DNA of 35,856 bases from a virus: the IMG/VR virus record IMGVR_UViG_3300025168_000272, positions 1 through 35,856 of that record. The stretch is one strand, 5' to 3'. The translations under genes were made by a program, and so were the position numbers. Every line of letters begins with the position of its first letter. Position 1 is the stretch's first letter. Of this stretch, positions 13,759 through 22,851 are shown piece by piece. The notes below the pieces were generated by a model, which was given only the letters and a program-made list of their open reading frames with translations, had not been told where the DNA came from and did no database searches.

Positions 13759-15093
13759 TTAATTTTGTTCTATAGTTGTTTCTTTTCTTTCAACTTCTCC
13801 ATCTCCATCATCATCTTTTTCTACCACTATAACCTCTCTATCAGCAACAAACATATCTCCATCTTCTAACATATCAAAATCTTCATCTAATAAAGCTCTC
13901 TGTTCGTTTATAGTTAAGACTTGTTTAATATCTACATCGTTAGCGTAAGAAACTGGCGGCTCGTAATGTATCTTTAAGTTCTTAGGGTCAAATCCCATTT
14001 CATGATATAGTAGTTTGTGAATACCTGTTAGTAATAAATCTGTAGTTTCTTTAATAACAGTAGTCATAACTAAGTCATAAGATATTCTAATTTCACTTCC
14101 TGTATTATTCATCTTACCAGAACTAACAATACCACTTAAAGATGGTTGCCATCTATGAGCGGTAATTATATTTTGGTCTGTAATTTGTTGAAGCTCCATC
14201 CAACTACCATCTCTATCATCTTTTAATATCTGAACATTAGCATTTGCTGTATCTCCATTCTTAACGATAAACATAATTTTACCATTATTACCCTGTCCAC
14301 AAAATTTCTTTTGAGCTTCTGTAACTAATTTTTTAGCTTCTTCTTCTCCCATATCTCCATTTATCTCAACGATAGCTGAAGGTTGGAATCCATTTTGGAA
14401 CTGTGTGTTATTCCATAATCCTATTTCATAATCTACCGATATATGTTCTAGTCCAGCAACATAATCAGGTAGTCCATAAAAACTAAAAGTAGGTTCATAA
14501 TCCTTAAACTGCATTATAAATCTACTTGATGTTACTCTTGGATAAAGAGCTATTTTTTGTATTTTTTCATCTTGACTTCTATAATTCTTCCAATCAGGAT
14601 GTACATAGACATCTTTTTTGTTTTTAGACATTCTAACTGTAGTAGCGTCTACATGATAAAGATTTACGCCTCCATCATATAAAACACCCTCTACATAAGC
14701 ATTACCAAATGTATAGTAGTCATCAGCTAATTTTTTGAATACATCTCTCAATGATTCTCCATCAGCATTTACATCTTTAATAAAATCTCTTGTAGCGTCA
14801 TCTTTACAAACGAATTTAGCTCCAGCTGTAAACACAACTTTCTGAGCTAACACAGACCTGTGAGTAGATGATTTTCTTTTAAGTTCTGCTAGGTATTGAG
14901 GAAATAAATTATCTTTTCCAAAAGGAATAAATTTAGTATTTATCCTGTTTAAATCTAGAGGCTCCACCACATTAGGAGGAGTTACTAAATCAAATACACC
15001 AAACTCAAAAGTATTACTCTTTGTCTTTTTTGTCTTTACCTGACTCTTTTTCGGACTCGTTTGTTTCTTTGACTTTGCTGACTTTTTTAGCAT
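13759..15093 (-). CDS. Portal protein
   Basis: 444 aa from the ATG at 15093; the longer reading from 15135 would need TTG. After a lysine-rich N-terminus the portal pattern begins: FIPFGKDNLFPQYLAEL, SSTHRSVLAQKVVFTAG, DDYYTFGNAYVEGV, YGLPDYVAGLEHI, then HRWQPSLSGI and the long C-terminal helix region. This is typical of HK97-fold portals of Bacteroidota phages. It forms the DNA gate at the capsid vertex. The first 80 nt overlap the lysine-rich 3' end of the preceding gene. Confidence 0.9.
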   Translation of the reverse strand: MLKKSAKSKKQTSPKKSQVKTKKTKSNTFEFGVFDLVTPPNVVEPLDLNRINTKFIPFGKDNLFPQYLAELKRKSSTHRSVLAQKVVFTAGAKFVCKDDATRDFIKDVNADGESLRDVFKKLADDYYTFGNAYVEGVLYDGGVNLYHVDATTVRMSKNKKDVYVHPDWKNYRSQDEKIQKIALYPRVTSSRFIMQFKDYEPTFSFYGLPDYVAGLEHISVDYEIGLWNNTQFQNGFQPSAIVEINGDMGEEEAKKLVTEAQKKFCGQGNNGKIMFIVKNGDTANANVQILKDDRDGSWMELQQITDQNIITAHRWQPSLSGIVSSGKMNNTGSEIRISYDLVMTTVIKETTDLLLTGIHKLLYHEMGFDPKNLKIHYEPPVSYANDVDIKQVLTINEQRALLDEDFDMLEDGDMFVADREVIVVEKDDDGDGEVERKETTIEQN

Positions 15094-15265
15094 CTGTTTT
15101 AGTAGTTTTATTAGTTTTTTCTGTTTTCTCAACAAGTTTTGTTAATCCTAAAACTTCATATATAAAAGCTAATTCTTCCTGAGTATTACCTTCATTTATT
15201 GAAGTTATATTGCCGCCTCCATATCTTATTTGTTGATACTCAACTAGAGCTTTGTATTTTGCCAT
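15014..15265 (-). CDS. Small hypothetical protein upstream of portal
   Basis: 83 aa from the ATG at 15265; an ATG at 15322 would add a 19-aa CxC-containing extension. I prefer 15265 because of its A-rich leader and the sequence AKYKALVEYQQIRYGGG, which looks like a natural N-terminus. The first 45 residues form a small domain; the rest is a Lys/Glu/Thr-rich tail that overlaps the portal gene by 80 nt. Function unknown. Confidence 0.62.
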   Translation of the reverse strand: MAKYKALVEYQQIRYGGGNITSINEGNTQEELAFIYEVLGLTKLVEKTEKTNKTTKTDAKKVSKVKETNESEKESGKDKKDKE

Positions 15266-15339
15266 AATAGTATATATTTTTATTTGCTGTAAATCTACAA
15301 CATTATTTTCACAATCACACATATAAATAAAAAAGATAT

Positions 15340-15361
15340 AAGGGGGTTTTTACACCCCCTT
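15340..15361 (-). terminator. Intrinsic terminator after the capsid/tail-tube genes
   Basis: Minus strand: AAGGGGG-TGTAAAAA-CCCCCTT, a 7-bp stem, then ATATCTTTTTTATTTATA. It lies 19 bp after the stop of the gene at 15380-15991. It would end or attenuate the transcript after the most abundant virion proteins and reduce expression of the portal genes. Confidence 0.82.
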
Positions 15362-15379
15362 TTATCATTCTTATAAATA

Positions 15380-15991
15380 TTAGGCAGTTGTAGCTGTTAA
15401 AGCAGCTAAGTCTGGAGATAAAAGACCAGAGTATAATCTCGGTAACTCAAACTGTCTAGCTGTTAAAACTACTGTAATTCCATTTTCCTCAGAATAAGCA
15501 GCTCCTGTTTGACCTTCCATTGAAGTAAGGTTTAAGTAAGTCTGACTTCTTGCTATCTGAGCAGTAGAAGCTCCTGTACCTGAAGCTGGTGCTCCTACAG
15601 AGTATTTATTACTCGCTCCAATAACATAAACCTTGTCATTTGTATCTACCACTAACCCCATCATACAAGTATTTAGCATTTCTTGTAGAACACCATATTT
15701 AGCGCTACTCATTCTTGGTATGTAGAAAGATAAAACACAATCAAAAGACGTTGAACCATTCTCTTTTGAAGCTGTTACATTTAATGTAGGAGTTTCATCC
15801 TTAAATTCATACATTAACCAATCTGCATCAGCAGCTCCTTTTTTAATACTTGATATAGCGTGATTTGAGCCAGCTGTTGTTGCAAAAGTTATTATATCAG
15901 TCTCGTGCCAAGTTCTTAGAAATATTTGTGATATACCACCTGTTCTTTGTAAATCAGGGCATGTTATTGATAATCCTGTTGTTAATCCCAT
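15380..15991 (-). CDS. Probable major tail tube protein
   Basis: 203 aa, Ala/Ser/Thr-rich and beta-strand-rich (CVLSFYIPRM, GLVVDTNDKVYVIGAS, YLNLTSMEGQTG, ITVVLTARQFELPRLY), with few lysines. The size, composition and position directly after the major capsid gene and before a terminator fit an abundant tail tube protein. A capsid decoration protein is the alternative. Confidence 0.6.
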   Translation of the reverse strand: MGLTTGLSITCPDLQRTGGISQIFLRTWHETDIITFATTAGSNHAISSIKKGAADADWLMYEFKDETPTLNVTASKENGSTSFDCVLSFYIPRMSSAKYGVLQEMLNTCMMGLVVDTNDKVYVIGASNKYSVGAPASGTGASTAQIARSQTYLNLTSMEGQTGAAYSEENGITVVLTARQFELPRLYSGLLSPDLAALTATTA

Positions 15992-16020
15992 TTTATTTTA
16001 TTTTTAAAGTTAATAATTAA

Positions 16021-17121
16021 TTAAGAAGTAAGACAAGCTCCATATATTAATGAACTCCAACCATACTGGAAGCCCATAGTGAAGTAAGAGCGAATATACA
16101 TCTTATCAGTAACTTCATCATAGAACATTTTTAATTCATTTTCAGGAGCATTAACATCTGTTCCAATAAATAAATTGTCTATTGACGCATATATAACTCC
16201 GTTTTTAGCGTCAAATCCTGCTCCTGCAGAGTCAAGTACACCAAAAATATCAGGCTTGTCTGCTCCTGTTCTTGCAGTTAAAGCCTCATCCCAAGTATAT
16301 AAAGGTACACACTCAATTCCTCTAAAGTATAATCTACCTTTTCCTGTTTGTGCTTCTGAGTGTCCATAATCAACTGAACCAGCTGTCGCAACCGCTGTTA
16401 AAGAAGCATACCAAGCATTGTAAATATTTGGAGTCATAAACATTCTCTTTCTACCCGCTTCTAATTGTTGTAGCTCAGAAGGAGCTCCTTCAAACGCTTG
16501 TCCTAATACTGTAGCTGCGTCTGCACTAGGTATTCTTGCTGATACCACATTGTAGTCTGCTGCTACTCCACCACCTTTTATTGCTTGTAAAGAACCTGCG
16601 TGAGCGAAATTAGCATCTGCTCCTAATTTATCCCAAAGTCCTTCTCCCATTGATTCGTAAGTACAGTCTGCTACTGCAGTAGCTGTCATTCCTGCCCAAA
16701 TATTTCTACTCATATCATTCATGATACCATTTCTTACTCTGTTGATGATAACATCAGCTAATTGAGTTCCTGATAAGTCAGGCATACTGATACCATTCTT
16801 GTAAGACTCTACAATAATTTGGTCTTTAAACTCATCCCAACATTGTTCTTGTTTTACAGAAACATTTTCTACTGTAATTGTTTTCTTTGTAACTGAAAAT
16901 CCTGCAGGGTCGCAACCTGCGTTTGGCCCACAACCTTCGTTTACTGCTGTAATACCTCTTAACGCAGGAGCCATTGTTATATTTTGTTTATATTTCACAG
17001 ATGGGTATATAGTGTAATTACCACTAATACTGTCAGAGTGAAACATAGGTTCTAAAAGAATTTTTGAAGCGTAAGTACCTTGATACCCTGCTCCCATTCC
17101 GTCTAATGCTACATTTGCCAT
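16021..17121 (-). CDS. Major capsid protein
   Basis: 366 aa, directly downstream of the prohead protease gene. Ala/Gly-rich with the look of the HK97-fold capsid proteins of flavobacterial phages: SGNYTIYPSVKYKQNITMAPALRGI, VSVKQEQCWDEFKDQIIVESYKNG, and a C-terminal KMFYDEVTDKMYIRSYFTMGFQYG. Several cysteines occur. Its codon use is noticeably less AT-rich than that of the early genes, as expected for a highly expressed gene. Confidence 0.85.
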   Translation of the reverse strand: MANVALDGMGAGYQGTYASKILLEPMFHSDSISGNYTIYPSVKYKQNITMAPALRGITAVNEGCGPNAGCDPAGFSVTKKTITVENVSVKQEQCWDEFKDQIIVESYKNGISMPDLSGTQLADVIINRVRNGIMNDMSRNIWAGMTATAVADCTYESMGEGLWDKLGADANFAHAGSLQAIKGGGVAADYNVVSARIPSADAATVLGQAFEGAPSELQQLEAGRKRMFMTPNIYNAWYASLTAVATAGSVDYGHSEAQTGKGRLYFRGIECVPLYTWDEALTARTGADKPDIFGVLDSAGAGFDAKNGVIYASIDNLFIGTDVNAPENELKMFYDEVTDKMYIRSYFTMGFQYGWSSLIYGACLTS

Positions 17122-17144
17122 TTTTTTATTATTTTAAATTATTA

Positions 17145-18140
17145 TTATATATTAATTTTCGCTAACATTTTATTGAAAAATGCAGCATCGCCACTCTCTA
17201 CCTCTGTAACTTCTACTACTTCAGGGTCTGAATCAGTTGTGATTTCAGTTCCTTTAGCGTTAGATTTACTTGTCAATCTCTCTACTTCAGCTTTCAACTC
17301 TGTAATTTCATTGTCTTTAGCTTCTGATAAAGTATTAACTTCTACTACTTCGGATTCTAATTCAGAAAGCTTGTTAGAGATTTCTTCATTATCAGCCAAA
17401 ATAACATTTACTTCTGATACTTCTGTTTTATCAACTCCGCCCTTTACTGCAGCAACAATTTCTTCAACTTTTGTACCAAACCATGATTTTAATTCTTCTG
17501 TCATTGTCTTACTTTTTTTGTTATTATTTAATTGATTTACGATTTCTTTTTGGGTTTTATTTTTAAATTTAGTAATGTCGTACTTAGCTGCAACCATCAC
17601 AGCATCAGAAATCCTATCAATAAATCCGTATTGCAAAGCTTCTTCTGAATTAAACCAAGTCTCCTCATCCATCATTTCCTCAATTTGAGATAACGGCAAA
17701 CCTGTTTTCTTTGAATATATATTAGCTATTTCAGAACTTAACTTGTCTAGCAGGGTTGCTGTCTTTCTCATATCCTTTGCTTCTCCCATTGCCCCACCCC
17801 AAGCATTATGTATCATATATAAAGAGTTCTCTGACATTATAATCTCATCAGCGGCTAAGGGAATAATGCTACCCATACTTGCAGCTATACCTTCTACATA
17901 AGCTATAACCTTTCCTTTATATTTTTTAAGAGTGTTATATATAGCCATTCCATCAAACACCTCTCCTCCAACACAATTAACATGAAGATAAATGTCTTTA
18001 CCTTTTAATAATTTTATATCATTAACAAAATCTTTAGCTGACACTCCATAGCTTCCAACTTCGTCATATAAGTAAACATCCACAAACCCATCAGTTTGTT
18101 TTGCGTTTATTGAATACCAACTTTGTTTATTATTATTCAT
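17145..18140 (-). CDS. ClpP/S14-type prohead protease with C-terminal scaffold region
   Basis: 331 aa. The protease domain is residues about 1-185: HVNCVGGEVFDGMAIYN, GIAASMGSIIPLAAD (catalytic Ser88), LYMIHNAWGG (catalytic His111), and DEETWFNSEEALQYGFID supplying the Asp. Residues about 213-331 are acidic coiled coil (EEISNKLSELESEV, KDNEITELKAEVERL), as in capsid scaffolds. An in-frame ATG at 17504 (MTEELKSWFG) is preceded by an A-rich tract (CAAAAAAAGTAAGACA) and could give a separate 119-aa scaffold (17145-17504). Confidence 0.9.
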   Translation of the reverse strand: MNNNKQSWYSINAKQTDGFVDVYLYDEVGSYGVSAKDFVNDIKLLKGKDIYLHVNCVGGEVFDGMAIYNTLKKYKGKVIAYVEGIAASMGSIIPLAADEIIMSENSLYMIHNAWGGAMGEAKDMRKTATLLDKLSSEIANIYSKKTGLPLSQIEEMMDEETWFNSEEALQYGFIDRISDAVMVAAKYDITKFKNKTQKEIVNQLNNNKKSKTMTEELKSWFGTKVEEIVAAVKGGVDKTEVSEVNVILADNEEISNKLSELESEVVEVNTLSEAKDNEITELKAEVERLTSKSNAKGTEITTDSDPEVVEVTEVESGDAAFFNKMLAKINI

Positions 18141-18197
18141 TTTACAAAAATAATTTTAATTAACATTATATTTACGAAAAAAATGGAAAAAAGATTT

Positions 18198-18518
18198 TTA
18201 ACGAACATTTCGTTTTAACACTGACTTATTTCTCTCCTTATAAACTATGTTCTGAGCTGTTCTCTCAGTTATATCATATTTTATTGATAAGTCTATAAAA
18301 CTATGAGTTCTGTTACCTTCATTAGTAACAAGTAAACTGTCAAAATCTTTAATTACCATATAATTCCTTAGCCTCTTTGGCTCTATCATTCCTCTCTCAA
18401 TTAAATGAGATAGCATATCTTTTATTTGAGGCTCTTCCCCAAACCTTGTTTGTAACTCATGATATAATAAATCAATATACTCTGTTATTATATCTACCTT
18501 ATTTTCTCTTTGAGCCAT
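18198..18518 (-). CDS. Helix-turn-helix protein inside the virion module
   Basis: 106 aa. The C-terminal third is a clear HTH resembling Mor-type activators: THSFIDLSIKYDITERTAQNIVYKERN. The N-terminal half is helical (IITEYIDLLYHEL). It sits between the tape measure and protease genes, unusual for a regulator. It may be a late-gene regulator or an assembly factor that uses the fold. Confidence 0.72.
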   Translation of the reverse strand: MAQRENKVDIITEYIDLLYHELQTRFGEEPQIKDMLSHLIERGMIEPKRLRNYMVIKDFDSLLVTNEGNRTHSFIDLSIKYDITERTAQNIVYKERNKSVLKRNVR

Positions 18519-18519
18519 A

Positions 18520-18810
18520 TTATTCTTCCCAATAATTATATACCTGAGTCCAAAATTTAACCACAGCTTTCCTACAACCTATACAACCAATAGATTGTTT
18601 AATTGTTGGAAAATGCCTATGCCATTCAGAGAATAAAAATGGTAAACTTGTAGGATGATACACTTCTTTAGAGTCCATATGTTCTTTGTTTCTAATAATA
18701 TTCTCCATTATTTCCTTTCTTTTATCTCCCTTAATTTTTTCAGCTACTAATTCTACACTCATATTGTCAACAGTTTCAACTGTATTTAAGTTATTAATTA
18801 CTCTTTCCAT
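18520..18810 (-). CDS. Conserved small phage protein with CxxC
   Basis: 96 aa. The N-terminal half is charged helix; the C-terminal half contains PTSLPFLFSEWHRHFPTIKQSIGCIGCRKAVVKFW, a pattern I have seen in unnamed Bacteroidota phage proteins. Its CxxC together with nearby His could bind a metal. The start overlaps the zinc-ribbon gene by 13 bp. Function unknown. Confidence 0.68.
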   Translation of the reverse strand: MERVINNLNTVETVDNMSVELVAEKIKGDKRKEIMENIIRNKEHMDSKEVYHPTSLPFLFSEWHRHFPTIKQSIGCIGCRKAVVKFWTQVYNYWEE

Positions 18811-18998
18811 TTACCTAAAGGACATTCTCCGTAAAACTCTTTAGTAAGAGTTGTTTTTGCATCTAAGAAACAACTACATTTACCACATCTTGCTCCCCAT
18901 TCCCATTTAGGTTTTTTTAACATTAAAAAATTTCTGTAAAAACTACAGCTTTTACAGGTATCTAATCTTTCTTGTTTAACTTTTTTATTAACAAACAT
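18798..18998 (-). CDS. Small cysteine-rich zinc-ribbon protein
   Basis: 66 aa with CKSC (about 15-18), CGKCSC (about 38-43) and a final CPLGKW (from 59). The spacing fits one or two zinc sites. It starts 3 bp after the tape measure stop. Unnamed CxxC...CxKCxCF proteins are common next to tape-measure genes in Bacteroidota phages. Function unknown. Confidence 0.7.
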   Translation of the reverse strand: MFVNKKVKQERLDTCKSCSFYRNFLMLKKPKWEWGARCGKCSCFLDAKTTLTKEFYGECPLGKWKE

Positions 18999-19001
18999 AT
19001 C

Positions 19002-22000
19002 TTAAAAACTTGCTTCTGATTGAATTGTAGTTACCGTGTTTTGAGATTTAGTTATATCAGACTCAACCACAACAACTTTAGATTTTTGTCCTATCGCTCC
19101 TTGTAACCCCCTTTGTCCATCAACTTGGAACTGTGTTTGAGAAAACGAAGGTACATTTGCTATACCTCCATCAGCAAACCTAGCTCCTCCTCCAGCAGTA
19201 TTCATAGCTGATAATTGACTTCTAAACATTGCTGTACTTCTTTTGTTTATAACAGCCTCTCCTCCTTCTAATTCAACTACTCTACCACCTACAGCAAACT
19301 TCTCCCCACCTTGAGCATGAGATTTACCATGTACCATACCTCCATCAGCATAACTATCAACCTCTCCAACAGTTTGATGTCTCCCTCCAAAAGTCATTAA
19401 AGACATCATTCCCCCTCCTTCTCCTCCACTACTACCACCACTACTACTACCCCCACTATCTGAAGGCATATCTCCAACACCTCCTCCTCCAAAACTAGAT
19501 TTAATACTCCGAACAACTCCTTTTATTGCCATATAAGTAGCAGCTATAGCTAATAAGTTAAGCGGGAAAGGTATAGATTTAGCCGCAGCAGATACTGTAG
19601 CTATAAAGCCCGAAGCAGCTGTAGATATATTTGAAATTGTTTTCTTTAGATTAGCAGCTACAACTTTACCCGTCATAGCAACATCTATTACTTCAGCTAT
19701 AGTTTTCTTCTTTGTAGCTAAGGTGTTTATTGTTGTAGCAATAGCTAATATTTTTTCTGCTGTAGCTGCGGCTTTAGTAACAACTACACCAACCTTTCTT
19801 AATCCTGATAACTTTTCCTCATCTCCCGCTAAATCTTGCATCTGCTGACCTAAGTCTCCAACACTACTTATGTAATCATTCATAGCTGCCATTTGAGCTT
19901 CAGTAGTCTCTATAGTGTTTCGTTTTAATTCCTTATTAATATTCTTTTGTTCCTCTGCATATCCATTATAAATGTCGTGTTTTTGTAATAAATAACCCGC
20001 TTCTAACATTAACATAAATTGTTGATGCTCCATTTCTGTAATCTCTTTATTAGCAAGAGCCTCCTCAAGGTTTAGTTGGTCGGTTTCATACTGTTCAGTT
20101 AACAAATTTGCTTCTTGGTCTTTCCTTAATTTAGCTGAATCTAATTCTTGTTGAGCTATTTTGTTTTCAATCTGTGTAGTTTCTTGATTATGTTTTTCAA
20201 GAGCTTTTTTCTTATCGTCTAGAAATTGAGCGTCAACAGCGTCTAATAATGCTAGTTCATCTTCTTTAAGTAAATTCAGTGATTGAACATGAATCCTTTC
20301 TTCATCTTTAGCATTTGTTAAATCTCGTAATTCCTGAGCGTATCTAGCTTTATTTAATGCTAATAGATTTTTATTGTAAGCTATATTAGCAGTTCTTTCT
20401 TCATCTTTAGTTATTTTATCTTGCTTCTTAAAAGCTTCTATTCCTCTACCTTTAGCTTCTAACATTAATACATTATACTCTAGTTGGTCGCTAACATCAG
20501 AAACTTCCACTTGTTCTTCTGTTACCTTCTCAGACATACTGTATTTAGCTCCTGTAGATTTCTTAACACACCTACCAGCAGATTCACTCCATTTATAACC
20601 CTTTCCACAACTTCCAGGCCCACCACCTTCATCTCCTAAATCTAAAAGAGCTGTAACATCAATATCTTTAATATTGCTTTCTATTGCTTCTTTAAGTTGT
20701 TCTGCTTCTTCCAGCTCAGGGATGCTAACCATAAGTTTCTCGTAAGATTCAACAGAACTAATCAGTTTCGCAGCTTGTTTTTCATTATAGCCGTACTCAT
20801 CCAAAACACCTCCCCACTCTAACCTTCTTATTGTTTTTATTGTAGTTTCCTCTGAAGCAGACTTGTCTTTCATCCAATTTTTTCGGAACTCATACATTAA
20901 ATCTGTATTTTCTGCATAAACCAGAATTTGAGCGTCAAGCTTAGCTATTTGTCCTGCAACCTCTATTAAAGCAGATTTACCAGCTTCTATAGTAGCTAAT
21001 TCTATAAGAGTAGTTTTATAAGCTTCGGCTGCTTTATCTAAATCTTCATAATTCTCCATTCCGATTTTTAAGTTTCCGAAATGTTGTTCACTTATACCTT
21101 TTAATTTATCTAATATCTTAACTCTTGTTTCAAGAGGAGTTTCAGCATCCCTAAAAGCTTTAGTTAATCTATCAACTTGTGTTATTTCTTTTGTTGTAGC
21201 GTCAATAACATCATCCTCAATTTTAGCTAAATCTCTTTTCTTATCAATCAATTTAGATATAACTTCTCCTTGTTCGTTAATCAGCCCAGCAAGACGCTCT
21301 GCGCTTGTTTCAGCAAAAAACCAAGATGCAGCTAACTCTCCTAATCCAATAATTAATAAACCTATACCTGTAGAAGCTATAGCTATTTTAAGTCCCCTTA
21401 GAGCAAACTTAAGTCCTATTACCGCCCCTTCTAATATAGTTATACTTCCAGCAGCTCCAACAGTTTCAGCAGCAAAGAATTTAATAGCTCTTCTAACAAT
21501 AGGAAGTCCTATAGCAAAAGCTGCAAGTGTCTTTGTAGCAGTTTTTACACCCTTCCAAAATTTTTCTAATTTTTCTTCACTATCAACCATTCTATTAAGC
21601 CAACGAGCTAATTTCTCTAGTGTTTTCTTCATAGCGTCGCCAAATTGCTTAACTAAAGCTATAGAAACCCCTTGTAAAGCTGATTTAACCCTAAATATAC
21701 TACCCTGTAATGTATCTCCAATAGTGTCCGCCATATCTTGACCTGCTCCATCAGCATTCTTTAATTCTTCTACTAAAGCTTGTATATCATCAGCTCCCTC
21801 CAACATAGTACCAAAAGCAGCTACTTGTCTAACATCCATGAATGTTAGAACATCTCCTAAATCAGTTCCTTCATCCTGTAATTGCTTAAAGTAAGACAAC
21901 ATATCATCTAGATTTGTTATTGTATGCCCAACCTTTTTAGTTAACTCAGATGTAGGGTCTTGCATTTTAAGTAATATGTTTCTTAAAGATGTACCAGCAA

Positions 22001-22838
22001 TAGAAGCTTCAATACCTGTATCAGATAATTTAGCCATAATAGCTGTTACTTCCTCAATACTAAATCCAGCCATTGCTGCAATTGGAGCTACTTTAGTCAT
22101 AGATGTTTGCCATTTCTCAATATCTAAAGCTGAACTTGTAAAAGCTACAGCCATAATATCTACAACTCTTGTTGTTTCACTAGCATCTAATTGAAAACCT
22201 CTAATAGCGTTACCAGCAACTGTTGCACTTCTAGCTAAATCACTACCTGTAGCTATAGAAAGATTAATAACCCCTTGTGTAGCTTGTTCTATTTCTGTTA
22301 CTGTAAATCCTAATTTAGATAAATTTAACTGTAGATTACCTACTTCAGTAGCGGTAAAAAATGTTGAACGACCTAATTCTTCAGCAGCAGCTGTAAGTCT
22401 TTTAAATTCTTCAGGAGTAGCGCCACTAACGGCTTTTACCTTAGCCATTACAAATTCAAACTCAGTAAATGTTCCTATAACAGATGTTAAAGCTTGACTA
22501 ACTCTCCTGAAAGCTGTTACTAATATAGAGAAAGCAGCAGCTCCCTTTATAATACTCATAGTCATTGACCCTTGTAAGCTAGTGGATTTTTTAGTAGTGT
22601 TATTAGCGTCTAACATAGCTTTCTTTGTTTCTCTTAAAGCTTTAGATTGACCTTTAATAGCGTTTTCACTCTTTTTATATTGTTGTTCGGCATACTTACC
22701 AGCGTTAGCTCCATCTTTCATATCCTTCTTGATGTCTCTTTGCTGTTTTCTTAATTTCTTAAGACTTTCCTCAAGTTGTTTTATTTTACCTACACCCTCA
22801 ACCTTTACATTTATTATCTTATTTACTTTTCCTGCCAT
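19002..22838 (-). CDS. Tail tape measure protein
   Basis: 1278 aa, the longest gene. After an N-terminal coiled coil, the TP901-type tape-measure core spans about residues 110-330 (EFVMAKVKAVSGATPEEF, ELGRSTFFTATEVGNLQLNLSKLG, VAPIAAMAGFSIEEVTAIMAKLSD). Hydrophobic segments follow near 440-510 and 1080-1120, then long coiled coils. The C-terminus has the glycine-rich ADGGMVHGKSHAQGGE...VELEGGEAVINKRSTAMF motif known from phage tape measures. An odd short Cys motif, CGKGYKWSESAGRCVKK, lies near residue 740. It sets tail length (roughly 190 nm by the 1.5 angstrom per residue rule), implying a long siphovirus tail. Confidence 0.93.
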   Translation of the reverse strand: MAGKVNKIINVKVEGVGKIKQLEESLKKLRKQQRDIKKDMKDGANAGKYAEQQYKKSENAIKGQSKALRETKKAMLDANNTTKKSTSLQGSMTMSIIKGAAAFSILVTAFRRVSQALTSVIGTFTEFEFVMAKVKAVSGATPEEFKRLTAAAEELGRSTFFTATEVGNLQLNLSKLGFTVTEIEQATQGVINLSIATGSDLARSATVAGNAIRGFQLDASETTRVVDIMAVAFTSSALDIEKWQTSMTKVAPIAAMAGFSIEEVTAIMAKLSDTGIEASIAGTSLRNILLKMQDPTSELTKKVGHTITNLDDMLSYFKQLQDEGTDLGDVLTFMDVRQVAAFGTMLEGADDIQALVEELKNADGAGQDMADTIGDTLQGSIFRVKSALQGVSIALVKQFGDAMKKTLEKLARWLNRMVDSEEKLEKFWKGVKTATKTLAAFAIGLPIVRRAIKFFAAETVGAAGSITILEGAVIGLKFALRGLKIAIASTGIGLLIIGLGELAASWFFAETSAERLAGLINEQGEVISKLIDKKRDLAKIEDDVIDATTKEITQVDRLTKAFRDAETPLETRVKILDKLKGISEQHFGNLKIGMENYEDLDKAAEAYKTTLIELATIEAGKSALIEVAGQIAKLDAQILVYAENTDLMYEFRKNWMKDKSASEETTIKTIRRLEWGGVLDEYGYNEKQAAKLISSVESYEKLMVSIPELEEAEQLKEAIESNIKDIDVTALLDLGDEGGGPGSCGKGYKWSESAGRCVKKSTGAKYSMSEKVTEEQVEVSDVSDQLEYNVLMLEAKGRGIEAFKKQDKITKDEERTANIAYNKNLLALNKARYAQELRDLTNAKDEERIHVQSLNLLKEDELALLDAVDAQFLDDKKKALEKHNQETTQIENKIAQQELDSAKLRKDQEANLLTEQYETDQLNLEEALANKEITEMEHQQFMLMLEAGYLLQKHDIYNGYAEEQKNINKELKRNTIETTEAQMAAMNDYISSVGDLGQQMQDLAGDEEKLSGLRKVGVVVTKAAATAEKILAIATTINTLATKKKTIAEVIDVAMTGKVVAANLKKTISNISTAASGFIATVSAAAKSIPFPLNLLAIAATYMAIKGVVRSIKSSFGGGGVGDMPSDSGGSSSGGSSGGEGGGMMSLMTFGGRHQTVGEVDSYADGGMVHGKSHAQGGEKFAVGGRVVELEGGEAVINKRSTAMFRSQLSAMNTAGGGARFADGGIANVPSFSQTQFQVDGQRGLQGAIGQKSKVVVVESDITKSQNTVTTIQSEASF

Positions 22839-22851
22839 ATTTTTTTATTTA

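Noticed and set aside
18145-18152. TATTTTTG before the prohead protease gene
   Set aside because: No spaced TTG. In AT-rich gaps a -7 match alone is expected by chance.
18992-18999. TATGTTTG at the start of the 66-aa gene
   Set aside because: It is simply the start codon and first codons (ATG TTT G).
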